Positions 25,749 through 33,552 are shown, counted from the first letter of the stretch. The stretch is DNA of 64,000 nt from Labilibacter marinus (GCF_001659685.2 NZ_LXYE02000029.1:1-64000), one strand, 5' to 3'. Notes: generated from the letters alone by a model not told the origin. A program made the numbers and translations.

Positions 25749-26594
25749 CTATACAGTATCTATAAAGTTACGTTCTGTTTTATGGAAGATGACTATTCCT
25801 GATACGAGTAATACGATAGCTACAACAACGCTATATAATAGGTTTGGCCAGCTAAAGTGTCCTGCGCCTAAAAAGGCATATTTAAAACCTTCAAGTATAG
25901 GGGTGAAGGGATTGTATAAAGCAATGGTTTGTAAACGAGGATCTTCGATGGTACTTACCGGGTAAATCACCGGACTGGCATACATTAATAATTGAACCCC
26001 AAAGGCCAATAAAAAGGTTAAGTCGCGGTATTTAGTTGTAAGACTTGTAAAGATGATACCAGCTCCCAAACCGTATGCAGCCATGAGTAGGATATATACC
26101 GGTAATAAAGCGATGTTCCAGTTAGGGTTTACGCTAACATCTCCCACAATGATATAATAGGCATAAACGGCCAAGAATAATACAAACTGTATCAAGAATT
26201 TGATGAGGCCACTGGTGACCTTAGCAAAAGGCATGATGAGCCGCGGGAAATATACCTTGCCAAATATGCCGGCATTTTCGGTAAATGTTTTGGCGGTGGT
26301 GTTAAAGCTCTCTGCAAAATAGTTCCAGATAGTGATACCTGCTAAGTAGAATAAGGGCTGCGGAACACCATCGGTAGATATTTTAGCAATATTACCAAAG
26401 ACAACAATATATATTAAGGTTGTCATGATGGGTTGCACTATAAACCAGATAGGGCCAAGTACGGTCTGTTTGTATACGGTGATGATATCTCGTTTTACAA
26501 ACATGCTGAGCAAATCGCGGTAAGCCCATATCTCTTTAAAGTTGATGTCGAATGCGTGCCTTTTGGGGCGTATAATTAAATCGTAATCTTTCAA
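25749..26594 (-). CDS. wzm: ABC-2 type polysaccharide exporter permease, Wzm type
   Basis: A 281-residue integral membrane protein with six predicted helices, of the ABC2_membrane family that forms the Wzm channel. The N-terminal amphipathic segment KEIWAYRDLLSMFVKRDIITVYKQTVLGPIWF and the sequence YASPVIYPVSTI before the final helices are characteristic. It exports a finished undecaprenyl-linked glycan in partnership with the ATPase at 23918-25207. The start codon is TTG, since no in-frame ATG is available before the conserved domain. Upstream there is a 134-base gap with repeats, and the toxin-antitoxin pair follows further upstream. Confidence 0.9.
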   Translation of the reverse strand: MKDYDLIIRPKRHAFDINFKEIWAYRDLLSMFVKRDIITVYKQTVLGPIWFIVQPIMTTLIYIVVFGNIAKISTDGVPQPLFYLAGITIWNYFAESFNTTAKTFTENAGIFGKVYFPRLIMPFAKVTSGLIKFLIQFVLFLAVYAYYIIVGDVSVNPNWNIALLPVYILLMAAYGLGAGIIFTSLTTKYRDLTFLLAFGVQLLMYASPVIYPVSTIEDPRLQTIALYNPFTPILEGFKYAFLGAGHFSWPNLLYSVVVAIVLLVSGIVIFHKTERNFIDTV

Positions 26595-26623
26595 TGTTGC
26601 GGTGTTTAATTGTTCAAATGTTG

Positions 26624-26673
26624 ATTAGTGGTTGATAGCTAATTTGTGATTAGGTTATTAGTTGTGTTGTGAT
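26624..26673. repeat. direct repeat, left copy, flanking toxin-antitoxin pair
   Basis: Left copy of a 50-base repeat starting ATTAGTGGTT and ending GTTGTGTTGTGAT. It differs from the right copy at 27415-27464 at two positions (GA versus AT at offsets 11-12) and shares a 38-base perfect block. The copies start 791 bases apart. Confidence 0.85.
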
Positions 26674-26728
26674 ATGGTTTTAAGGTATAGGGTTCAGGGT
26701 ATAAAGGTGCTACGATTTAACGGTTTAT

Positions 26729-27034
26729 CTAATTGAATGTTAGTTTCTGTGGGTCTTGCCTCGAATCGTAGATTCTTAGTATTTCAATGTGCTTTCTATT
26801 TGTTCGGTAATATAGCGAGTTGTGTTTTGTTAATACACACTTTCTAATTTTCAACGATTTATATATTACTGGAAATTGTTTTGGGTTTTCAGCAATTTGA
26901 TTCAGTAGAAACGTTGTTTTGTTGATAAATTGTAAAGCAACTTTATTGTTCCATTTTCTACTCAAATAATTCAGTATTCCTGCAAAATCATGTTCGGAAG
27001 AGGGAGACCAAACTATTTGTTTACTCATCCGCAT
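26729..27034 (-). CDS. RelE/ParE-family toxin
   Basis: A 101-residue type II toxin of the RelE/ParE superfamily. Family marks are IVWSPSSEHDFAGILNYLSRKWNNKVALQFINK at the N-terminus (ParE-like helical hairpin), LLNQIAENPKQFPVIYKSLKIRKCVLTKHNSLYYR, and the end HIEILRIYDSRQDPQKL (RIxxxRQ-type active strand). Such toxins act on translation or on gyrase; which applies is not visible. It starts inside the antitoxin (14-base overlap) and is the distal gene of the pair. Confidence 0.9.
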   Translation of the reverse strand: MRMSKQIVWSPSSEHDFAGILNYLSRKWNNKVALQFINKTTFLLNQIAENPKQFPVIYKSLKIRKCVLTKHNSLYYRTNRKHIEILRIYDSRQDPQKLTFN

Positions 27035-27269
27035 GTAATTTTTTATACTTTTTTATTATATCCTCATTCAAGATATGTTGTCCTTCATCGAGTTCATCAA
27101 TGGCTTTATAGATTCCTTTTTTTTGAGTTTCAGATAGTAATTTCCAGTCAGAGGTGTCTTTTTGTCCATTTATGTAATTACTTAATAGCCCATAAATATC
27201 CTCTAAGCTACTATTGTCAAGCGTATCAACTTGTCGGAAAATCATTAATTTGAGTTCTGCAGCATTCAT
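27021..27269 (-). CDS. cognate antitoxin of the RelE/ParE pair
   Basis: An 82-residue acidic protein (MNAAELKLMIFRQVDTLDNSSLEDIYGLLSNYING..., ending DIIKKYKKLHADE) of a type that precedes RelE/ParE toxins in Bacteroidota. It has no recognisable DNA-binding motif; the sequence DELDEGQHILNEDIIKKY near the C-terminus is the likely toxin-wrapping helix. Being first in the operon, with the toxin overlapping its end, fits the standard antitoxin-toxin order. Confidence 0.85.
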   Translation of the reverse strand: MNAAELKLMIFRQVDTLDNSSLEDIYGLLSNYINGQKDTSDWKLLSETQKKGIYKAIDELDEGQHILNEDIIKKYKKLHADE

Positions 27270-27604
27270 GTTGTTGTAATTTTAACTTCTATAAATTTAA
27301 CGATTAAAAGTTGCTTCGCAGTTGTTTTTGTCCACAGATTAAGAGGATTATACCATTTTTTTTTAGCGTCTACTATTAGCCGAAAGGTGATATAATTCGT
27401 TTGATTTAGGGTTAATTAGTGGTTATTAGCTAATTTGTGATTAGGTTATTAGTTGTGTTGTGATTTAGTGTTAAAATTCAAAGGTGTAAAGGTATAAGGT
27501 TTAATTGTGTAACGGTACAATGGTTTAAAATGATTGGTTGTTGTTTACTGCCCACTACCTACTACTTTTCTGTCTACTATCTCCGTGTTCCTTTCTCCTA
27601 TTTT
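27270..27604. other. intergenic region with composite repeats
   Basis: A 335-base gap between the antitoxin and the nucleotide-sugar dehydrogenase. It contains a CTTCGCAG word (27313-27320), TCCACAGATTAAGAGGATTA, the right 50-base direct repeat (27415-27464), an AAAGGTATAAGG array (27478-27528) and a pyrimidine-rich stretch made of ACTACCTACTACT and CTGTCTACTATCTCC words (27550-27625). No gene. A promoter for the dehydrogenase is not evident. Confidence 0.45.
27415..27464. repeat. direct repeat, right copy, flanking toxin-antitoxin pair
   Basis: Right copy of the 50-base direct repeat at 26624-26673 (48 of 50 bases identical). It ends GTTGTGTTGTGAT. Between the two copies lies the whole toxin-antitoxin pair with about 55 bases of flanking DNA on the left and about 145 on the right. 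Confidence 0.85.
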
Positions 27605-28909
27605 CTATAGTCTATAATCTACTGTTTCTTTTGGTAATACTGCTTTTATATCATAGATGATGGATGATTGATCTGTTTTATATTTTTCCAGGTCCATCTC
27701 TAGGAACTCGCTATGTGCTACGGCCAGAATAATGGCATTGTATCTTTTATCGTTAAGGTCGCTTTCATTGTTGATGCAGTCTAGCTGATATTCCTTGTTT
27801 ACTTCCGTAATACTGGCCTGTGGGTCGTAAATGTCTACCTTGCACCCTAACAAGTTTAATTCATTGATTAAATCAACCACCTTGGTATTTCTAATGTCAG
27901 GACAATTCTCTTTAAAGGTAATGCCTAAACAAAGTACTTTACTGTCTTTGATGGTATGACCAGCCAGTAGCATTTTTCTGATGATTTGTGAAGCGATCCA
28001 AACGCCCATACCATCGTTCATTTTTCTGCCTGCTAAAATAATATCTGGCGAATAACCTGTTTCTTGTGCTTTTTGTGCCAGATAATAAGGATCTACACCA
28101 ATGCAATGTCCACCTACTAAACCTGGTCGGAAGGGTAGGAAATTCCACTTGGTGCCAGCTGCTTCCAATACCTCATTGGTATCGATGTTTAGCTTTGAAA
28201 ATATGATGGCCAACTCATTTACAAAAGCAATGTTTATATCGCGCTGACTATTTTCGATCACTTTAGCAGCTTCTGCTACTTTAATAGATGAAGCTTTGAA
28301 GGTTCCTGCTGTGATGATCGATTTATATAAGCGGTCAACTCTTTCTGCTGTTTCAGGGGTTGAACCTGAAGTCAGCTTTAATATTTTTGTTAATGTTCTG
28401 ACTTTATCACCTGGGTTAATTCTCTCTGGAGAATAACCAACAAAAAAATCACTGTTAAAATTTAAGCCACTTACACGCTCTAGTTCTGGTATACATTCCT
28501 CTTCGGTTACACCAGGATAAACCGTAGATTCATAAATCACCAAATCGCCCTTTTCTAAATTTAAGCCCACTGTTTCACTGGCTTTTATCAACGGACTTAA
28601 ATCAGGGTGATGATTTTTGTCGGTAGGCGTAGGTACCGTAACAATAAAAACATTGCAGTCTGAAATAAAATTTCTGTCGCTGGTCAGTTTTAGATAGTTA
28701 TTATTGGTTTTATTATCAATAACAGATTCTAATTCTTCACTACTGATTTCAAGTGTGCTATCATTGCCTTTTTGTAGTTCGGATACTCTATTGGAGTCAA
28801 TGTCGAGTCCAATTGTACGGTATTTTTTAGCAAATTCTACCGCTAACGGAAGCCCTACATATCCTAATCCTACAATGGCAATTTTTGTTTTTTCGTTATT
28901 AGTACTCAT
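27605..28909 (-). CDS. nucleotide-sugar dehydrogenase (UDP-sugar 6-dehydrogenase, TviB/WbpO type)
   Basis: A 434-residue four-electron dehydrogenase that oxidises C6 of a UDP-sugar to a uronate. The NAD site is VGLGYVGLPLA at residues 13-23, followed by VTVPTPTDKNHHPDLSPL and ESTVYPGVTEEECIPELE. LVGGHCIGVDPYYLA carries the catalytic Cys. ITFKENCPDIRNTKVVDL and VDIYDPQA complete the C-terminal domain. The layout matches the TviB/WbpO group acting on UDP-GlcNAc or UDP-GalNAc, so the glycan probably contains an amino-uronic acid; UDP-ManNAc or UDP-glucose are alternatives. Confidence 0.87.
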   Translation of the reverse strand: MSTNNEKTKIAIVGLGYVGLPLAVEFAKKYRTIGLDIDSNRVSELQKGNDSTLEISSEELESVIDNKTNNNYLKLTSDRNFISDCNVFIVTVPTPTDKNHHPDLSPLIKASETVGLNLEKGDLVIYESTVYPGVTEEECIPELERVSGLNFNSDFFVGYSPERINPGDKVRTLTKILKLTSGSTPETAERVDRLYKSIITAGTFKASSIKVAEAAKVIENSQRDINIAFVNELAIIFSKLNIDTNEVLEAAGTKWNFLPFRPGLVGGHCIGVDPYYLAQKAQETGYSPDIILAGRKMNDGMGVWIASQIIRKMLLAGHTIKDSKVLCLGITFKENCPDIRNTKVVDLINELNLLGCKVDIYDPQASITEVNKEYQLDCINNESDLNDKRYNAIILAVAHSEFLEMDLEKYKTDQSSIIYDIKAVLPKETVDYRL

Positions 28910-29047
28910 GAAATTAGTAGAGGAATGTTTTTAAGTTTTTAGTTATTAGGGATTAGTTGTTAGTAACTAGCTCTTACTTACAGGCTATTTGCTAAACTCT
29001 AAAAGCGGAGCGCACTAATTACCTATTGACCGGAGGCTGCGCCTCCT
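28910..29047. other. intergenic region with a perfect hairpin
   Basis: Holds TTAG-family words (28926-28975, TTAGTTATTAGGGATTAGTTGTTAG) and a perfect hairpin GGAGGCTGCGCCTCC at 29032-29046 immediately after the cysC stop on the minus strand. The hairpin is not followed by a T-run, so it is unlikely to be an efficient factor-independent terminator. A processing or stabilising element is possible. Confidence 0.4.
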
Positions 29048-29638
29048 TTACCACCTCACCGCAGCTTTTACATATTCAAAAGCTCTTTCAATTCCTTCGT
29101 CAATAGTGAGCTGATCGGTATCGATAGTGAGCTCAGCATCATCAGGTCTATCAAAGGGAGCATCTAGCCCTGTAAAGTTTTTTATTTCACCTGCCAGGGC
29201 TTTTTTATACAAACCTTTAGGGTCTCGTTTGCTACAAGTATCAAAGCTGGCATCTACAAATATTTCAATAAAGTTCTCTGTTCCAATGATCTCACGGGCC
29301 ATATGGCGTATGTCGTTGGTAGGCGATACAAAAGCATTGATGGTAATGATACCACAGTTTAAGAATAACTTGTTAACTTCTGCTATACGACGAATGTTTT
29401 CTGTTCTGTCATCGTTGCTAAAACCTAGGTTTTTATTGATTCCGGAACGTATATTGTCTCCATCCAGCACCTGTGTAAAATAACCTTTCTCGGCCAGTTT
29501 CTTTTCCAGACCACTTGCCAAGGTACTCTTGCCCGATCCAGAAAGACCTGTGATCCAAACTACTTTTGCATTTTGTCGGAGGTAATGTTCCTTCTCAGAA
29601 CGACTAAGGTATATGTTGGTTGGATGGATGTTAGTCAT
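29048..29638 (-). CDS. cysC: adenylylsulfate (APS) kinase
   Basis: A 196-residue kinase that phosphorylates adenylyl sulfate to PAPS, the sulfo donor used by the three sulfotransferases of this operon. The P-loop is GLSGSGKST at residues 31-39; DGDNIRSGINKNLGFSNDDRTENIRRIAEV and the later KRDPKGLYKKALAGEIKNFTGLDAPF are family signatures. No ATP sulfurylase (cysD/cysN or sat) or PAPS reductase is present in the window, so APS must come from elsewhere. Its position in a glycan operon suggests dedicated PAPS supply. Confidence 0.93.
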   Translation of the reverse strand: MTNIHPTNIYLSRSEKEHYLRQNAKVVWITGLSGSGKSTLASGLEKKLAEKGYFTQVLDGDNIRSGINKNLGFSNDDRTENIRRIAEVNKLFLNCGIITINAFVSPTNDIRHMAREIIGTENFIEIFVDASFDTCSKRDPKGLYKKALAGEIKNFTGLDAPFDRPDDAELTIDTDQLTIDEGIERAFEYVKAAVRW

Positions 29639-29680
29639 ACATTTAGTTGTTAGTGATTAGTTTTTAGCTCTTAGGAATGT

Positions 29681-30046
29681 TTATTTTAGACTATTTATTA
29701 AGCCGTTCAACATTTTTCCAATTTCATCAGCTTTCATTTCTAATTCCACAAGAGTTTCTCTCGTAATCCAATTTCTTAAATAAAATAGATTTAAAACAGT
29801 AATTGTTTCGTACAATGAACCTCTCGAATAATAGAGGAATTGTTTGAATTCTTTCGGGGAATACCTTCCTTTTCCTTCTGCAATGTTTTGAGCAACAGAA
29901 GCTGAAGACGCTTCAATTTGTTCTATTAAACGAAAATGTTTCTTCTGAGAGTTTAGTGATTCCGTGGTTTTTATTACTTCGTTTGCAAAATTCAGAGATT
30001 TTTGCCAAACTAATAAGTCTTTAAAACCAAAATTACAGTTACTCAT
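29681..30046 (-). CDS. four-helix-bundle protein (S23/IVP type)
   Basis: A 121-residue all-helical protein of the four-helix-bundle family PF05635 (S23 ribosomal-type intervening-sequence proteins). Marks are FKDLLVWQKSLNFANEVIKTT, LIEQIEASSASVAQNIAEGKGRYSPKEFKQFLYYSRGSLYETITVL. These proteins were first seen encoded in 23S rRNA intervening sequences and are common as solitary genes in Bacteroidota glycan loci; function unknown. The same fold occurs in Avd proteins of diversity-generating retroelements, but no reverse transcriptase or template repeat is seen here. Confidence 0.9.
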   Translation of the reverse strand: MSNCNFGFKDLLVWQKSLNFANEVIKTTESLNSQKKHFRLIEQIEASSASVAQNIAEGKGRYSPKEFKQFLYYSRGSLYETITVLNLFYLRNWITRETLVELEMKADEIGKMLNGLINSLK

Positions 30047-30212
30047 GAATATTTTTTAACTCTAGAGCCTAAAGCGTAGCGTCCTAATATCTAACATTTC
30101 CTGCCCTTCAGGCAGTGCTTCGCCACCCTCAGTCCCAATTACGAGATGAGTATGTGGTATTTATATGTGATTGACTTCCTCTTATGATGACAAAAAGGAG
30201 TCAAGGTTTAAA
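30047..30212. other. intergenic region between antiterminator and four-helix gene
   Basis: A 166-base gap with a small hairpin CTGCCCTTCAGGCAG (30107-30121) followed by TGCTTCGCCACC. No gene and no T-run terminator are seen, which fits continuous transcription from the antiterminator into the operon. Confidence 0.4.
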
Positions 30213-30743
30213 TCATGTTTTTTCTATGGTAGCGTCGTTTAAATCGACGACCAAAGTATAACCAATGTTCGAAATATTCAGATATAGTTTTTTTGTCCCC
30301 TGCACAGAATTAACAACGCCTTGTATACCTTTTAGCGGGCCAGAGGTTACAGTAATTTGCTCTCCTTTTTTAATATTTCTGGCTTCTATATTAAATTCAA
30401 TTTTATTATCGATGGTACGTTGCATGGCAAGCATCTCATGCTCAGGTATGGCCAAGGCATTTCCCTTGTTTGCTACATAGGCTACGATGCCATTCACTTC
30501 AAATACAGTGCGATATTGGTCGGGTGTAATTTTAACAAATATATAAGAACTTATAGCTGGTGTTTCTACCCATTTTTTGCGGTCGCTCCATTGTTTAAGC
30601 TCCCTTTTCATAGGTAGGTAATTGGTTATTCCAAGTTTGTTGAGCCCTTCTGCTGCTTTCTTCTCAGCTCTTGACTTGGTATAAAGGGCGTACCAAGTAA
30701 ATGTTGTTGTGTCTTCTTTCAAAATTCTTCGATTTTCGAACAA
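30213..30743 (-). CDS. UpxY-type NusG-like transcription antiterminator
   Basis: A 176-residue NusG/RfaH paralogue of the UpxY family that heads capsule and glycan operons in Bacteroidales and lets RNA polymerase read through long loci. The NGN domain starts TTTFTWYALYTKSRAEKKAAEGL, followed by MKRELKQWSDRKKWVETPAISSYIFVKI; a KOW-like C-terminal segment KKGEQITVTSGPLKGIQGVVN follows. The start is a TTG: either the one used here or another TTG 21 bases downstream, which would remove seven residues. It is the first gene of the 29-kb minus-strand operon, so it probably regulates it. Confidence 0.88.
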   Translation of the reverse strand: MFENRRILKEDTTTFTWYALYTKSRAEKKAAEGLNKLGITNYLPMKRELKQWSDRKKWVETPAISSYIFVKITPDQYRTVFEVNGIVAYVANKGNALAIPEHEMLAMQRTIDNKIEFNIEARNIKKGEQITVTSGPLKGIQGVVNSVQGTKKLYLNISNIGYTLVVDLNDATIEKT

Positions 30744-30935
30744 GCAAATGTATAAATTTTTTGATAGTTGAGTAGAATAATAGGCTAAAAAAGCGCTGTT
30801 TTTGGGTGGTTTAAAAGTTGCGTTTGAATATCAGGGGGTTGGCAGGAGGTGGTATGGTGATGTTGAGGATTGCAGGTGTATAGGTAAATGGTGATGTAGG
30901 TTAATAGGTTTTTAGATCATTGGGTTGATGGGGTA

Positions 30936-31000
30936 GAGGTACAAAAGTTAAAGGTACAAAGGTTAAAGGTTAAAGGTTAAAAGTACAAAGGTGCAAGTGT
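30936..31000. repeat. tandem heptamer array, AAAGGTT/AAAGGTA family
   Basis: The 7-mer AAAGGTT occurs in tandem (AAAGGTTAAAGGTTAAAGGTT) with AAAGGTAC variants over about 65 bases upstream of the antiterminator gene. Same family as at 3377-3430 and 27478-27528. Confidence 0.75.
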
Positions 31001-31176
31001 GTAGTGGTTCAGAGCTTGCTAATGACTGTGTACTGATGATTGCCTACTAATAGCTGCTCACTCCTTCCTCCGTTCTCCGATTTCCCTTCTCCTTTTATCA
31101 ACTTTTATTGTCGAAACCCTGTTCCAAAACATCAAATATAATTCATTGCTAAGCGATACCATTTGGCATTCTTTGC

Positions 31177-31184
31177 TAACTTTG
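31177..31184 (+). promoter_or_regulatory. candidate -7 box for fumarase
   Basis: TAACTTTG matches the Bacteroidota primary-sigma -7 consensus TAnnTTTG, about 79 bases before the fumarase start. A TTTG at 31162-31165 is too close (11 bases) to serve as a standard -33 element, so confidence is low. Confidence 0.35.
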
Positions 31185-31262
31185 GCGGACTTAAAAACAA
31201 GAAGGATAATTTCTATCCACATTGAAGAATTTTAAATACTAATCATAAAATATTTAGATAAG

Positions 31263-32870
31263 ATGTCAGAGTTTATCTACCAAAAGCCTTTTCCAATTAA
31301 GGCTGACACTACAGAGTATAGGTTATTGACCAAAGATTACGTATCAACCATTGATGTTGATGGCAGAAAGATTCTAAAAGTAGATCCTAAAGGACTTGAA
31401 TTGTTGGCTAAAGAAGCGATTGGTGATGTTTCATTTTATTTACGTCCGGCTCACTTACAAAAGCTAAGCAATATTTTAGAAGATAAAGAAGCTTCTGATA
31501 ATGATAAGTTTGTGGCACATACCATGTTGATGAACCAAGTGGTAGCTGCTGAAGGTGAATTACCTACTTGTCAGGATACAGGTACAGCTATTGTGGTAGC
31601 TAAAAAAGGGGAAGATGTATATACGGGTGCTTGTGATGCAGAATATCTTTCAAAAGGAATTTACGAAACATATAAAGATAGAAACTTACGTTATTCGCAG
31701 GTAGTTCCTCAAACAATGTTTCAGGAAAAAAATACGGGTAATAACCTTCCTGCACAAATCGATATTTATGCCGAGCAAGGTAATAAGTATGAGTTTCTAT
31801 TTTTAACTAAAGGTGGTGGTTCTGGTAACAAAACATTTTTGTATCAGCAAACTAAGAGTCTTTTGACAGAGGAGAACTTAACTAAGTTTGTTGAAGATAA
31901 ATTAAAGGATTTAGGAACATCAGCTTGTCCGCCATACCATTTAGCTTTGGTTATTGGAGGTTCATCTGCTGAGACTACTTTGGCTACTGTTAAAAAAGCT
32001 TCAGCAGGATATTTAGATCATTTACCAACAGAAGGTAATGATTCTGGACAGGCTTTCCGCGATTTAGAGTGGGAGCAAAAAGTATTGAAGATTTGTCAGG
32101 AGAGTAAGATTGGTGCGCAGTTTGGCGGTAAGTATTTTGTACATGATGTACGTGTGATTCGTTTGCCTCGTCACGCCGCTTCTTGTCCTGTTGGATTAGG
32201 CGTGAGCTGTAGTGCAGATAGAAACGTAAAAGGTAAGATTACCGAAGAAGGAATCTTTGTGGAGCAGTTAGAGAAGAATCCATCTAAGTTTGTGCCAGAA
32301 AGAGCGCCTGAATTAGCTCCTGCGGTAGATATTGACCTGGATCAACCGATGGAAGATATCTTAAAGGAGTTAACCAAGTATCCTATTAAAACCAGATTGA
32401 ATCTATCGGGTACTTTAATTGTAGCGCGTGATATTGCCCATGCTAACATCAAAAAAATGTTGGATGAAGGCAAGGAAATGCCAGAGTACATGAAAAATCA
32501 TCCTGTATATTACGCTGGTCCTGCAAAAACGCCTAAAGGAATGGCTTCAGGAAGTTTTGGGCCAACTACGGCGGGTCGTATGGATCCTTATGTAGGACCT
32601 TTTCAAAGTAAAGGTGGTTCTATGATTATGGTAGCCAAAGGAAACCGTTCGCAACAAGTTACCGATGCTTGTAAAGAGCATGGTGGTTTTTACGTAGGTT
32701 CTATCGGAGGTCCTGCTGCTATCTTAGCTAAAACAAGTATTAAGTCGGTGGAAGTAGTTGATTTTCCAGAGTTAGGAATGGAAGCGGTTCGAAAAATTCG
32801 TATCGAGAATTTCCCTGCTTTTATTATCGTAGATGATAAAGGAAACGACTTCTTTGCAGATATGAAGTAG
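31263..32870 (+). CDS. class I fumarate hydratase (iron-sulfur)
   Basis: A 535-residue protein of the [4Fe-4S] class I fumarase family, interconverting fumarate and malate, the oxygen-sensitive form typical of anaerobes. Features include [20 protein letters not shown] (first cluster Cys), [37 protein letters not shown] (Gly-Ser-Ser substrate loop) and [22 protein letters not shown] (cluster Cys); the C-terminal half (residues 340-535) is the swivel domain with [29 protein letters not shown]. It is followed by a hairpin terminator. Cytosolic. Confidence 0.95.
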   Translation: MSEFIYQKPFPIKADTTEYRLLTKDYVSTIDVDGRKILKVDPKGLELLAKEAIGDVSFYLRPAHLQKLSNILEDKEASDNDKFVAHTMLMNQVVAAEGELPTCQDTGTAIVVAKKGEDVYTGACDAEYLSKGIYETYKDRNLRYSQVVPQTMFQEKNTGNNLPAQIDIYAEQGNKYEFLFLTKGGGSGNKTFLYQQTKSLLTEENLTKFVEDKLKDLGTSACPPYHLALVIGGSSAETTLATVKKASAGYLDHLPTEGNDSGQAFRDLEWEQKVLKICQESKIGAQFGGKYFVHDVRVIRLPRHAASCPVGLGVSCSADRNVKGKITEEGIFVEQLEKNPSKFVPERAPELAPAVDIDLDQPMEDILKELTKYPIKTRLNLSGTLIVARDIAHANIKKMLDEGKEMPEYMKNHPVYYAGPAKTPKGMASGSFGPTTAGRMDPYVGPFQSKGGSMIMVAKGNRSQQVTDACKEHGGFYVGSIGGPAAILAKTSIKSVEVVDFPELGMEAVRKIRIENFPAFIIVDDKGNDFFADMK

Positions 32871-32916
32871 ACTAGCTGTTGCTTATTAGCTAATAGTTAA
32901 ATTACAATATAATAGA

Positions 32917-32949
32917 ACCGTGCTTTCGAAAGAGAGTACGGTTTTTTTT
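32917..32949 (+). terminator. factor-independent terminator after fumarase
   Basis: An 11-bp stem ACCGTGCTTTC / GAGAGTACGGT (two G-U pairs) closed by a GAAA loop and followed by eight T residues, 47 bases after the fumarase stop. Confidence 0.9.
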
Positions 32950-33150
32950 GTTTAAGGGTACAATGGTACAAAGGTATAAAGAAATATGGGGCGCTTAGTT
33001 TGGGTTAATCGTCATTGTTACAGTAGTCAACGCTTGTTATGTTATCTGAATATCTGATTATTTGTAATGCAAGGTATTAGGATGAATGATAGTGTTTTAA
33101 CCTTTTATCTTTCACCCATAGTACCTTTCGTCCTTTCACCCTTTTTTCTT
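32950..33150. other. intergenic region, short repeat words
   Basis: Contains AAGGGTACAATGGTACAAAGGTATAAAG (32954-32981) and, near 33097-33140, reverse-orientation words TTTTAACCTTTTATCTTTCACC. No gene or promoter is convincing. Confidence 0.4.
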
Positions 33151-33552
33151 TTAATTGCAACTTCCAGAGGATGAACAAGACGAGCAAGCATCGGGAGAAC
33201 AGTCTTTCTTCGATTCTATCATAGCCTCGGTAAAATCTCTGAGTAGGCCGCGTTTTAAATGGTCTATGTTTTCATCTACCACATTACCTCCTGCTTGGTA
33301 GACTTCAATTTCGTTCTCGAATAAAATTTTAGCAGCCATAGGGCGTAGGTTGGGCGTTATAATGGCTTGTATCTCCAGTTTTTTAATTTCACTGATAGAC
33401 ATGTAAATGCTATTGGCATCATTGAGTGAGTATATGGATGAAGAATTATTCTTCATATCGTAGATACAATAGTGTTGCGCTTTGTAAAAGTCTCCTGCTA
33501 ATAGCTCTTTTTTTAGGCTTGTTTCGCCCATAATTGGTAAGCATACTTTCAT
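33151..33552 (-). CDS. NifX/NafY-like metal-cluster protein with Cys-rich tail
   Basis: A 133-residue member of the dinitrogenase iron-molybdenum cofactor (NifX/NafY/MTH1175) fold. It starts MKVCLPIMGETSLKKELLAGDFYKAQHYCIYDM, with a middle IQAIITPNLRPMAAKILFENEIEVYQAGGNVVDENI that follows the family pattern, though the usual His/Cys metal-binding loop near the start is altered. The last 20 residues hold five Cys (CSPDACSSCSSSGSC), a probable metal-binding tail absent from the standard members at 47689-48006 and 48308-48649. It is a single gene, convergent with fumarase and far from the other NifX-like genes. Confidence 0.78.
   Translation of the reverse strand: MKVCLPIMGETSLKKELLAGDFYKAQHYCIYDMKNNSSSIYSLNDANSIYMSISEIKKLEIQAIITPNLRPMAAKILFENEIEVYQAGGNVVDENIDHLKRGLLRDFTEAMIESKKDCSPDACSSCSSSGSCN

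Larger units (their letters stand above)
30744..31262. other. divergent regulatory region, repeat-rich
   Basis: 519 bases between the glycan operon (minus) and fumarase (plus). On the minus strand a TACATTTG box at 30752-30745 fits TAnnTTTG but lacks a clear upstream TTG. On the plus strand TAACTTTG at 31177-31184 is a candidate fumarase -7 box. The middle holds an AAAGGTA/AAAGGTT array (30936-31000) followed by pyrimidine-rich ACTGTGTACTGATG...CCTACTAATAG words. No gene. Confidence 0.5.

Noticed and set aside
26624-27464. Insertion sequence or transposon carrying the toxin-antitoxin pair
   Set aside because: Direct, not inverted, repeats and no transposase; I record it only as a repeat-flanked segment.
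29681-30046. Diversity-generating retroelement suggested by the Avd-like four-helix protein
   Set aside because: No reverse transcriptase, template repeat or variable-repeat protein is visible; the protein belongs to the common S23/IVP type.
30744-31262. Invertible promoter typical of Bacteroides capsule loci
   Set aside because: No short inverted repeats flanking a promoter box were seen, and no site-specific recombinase gene is in the window.
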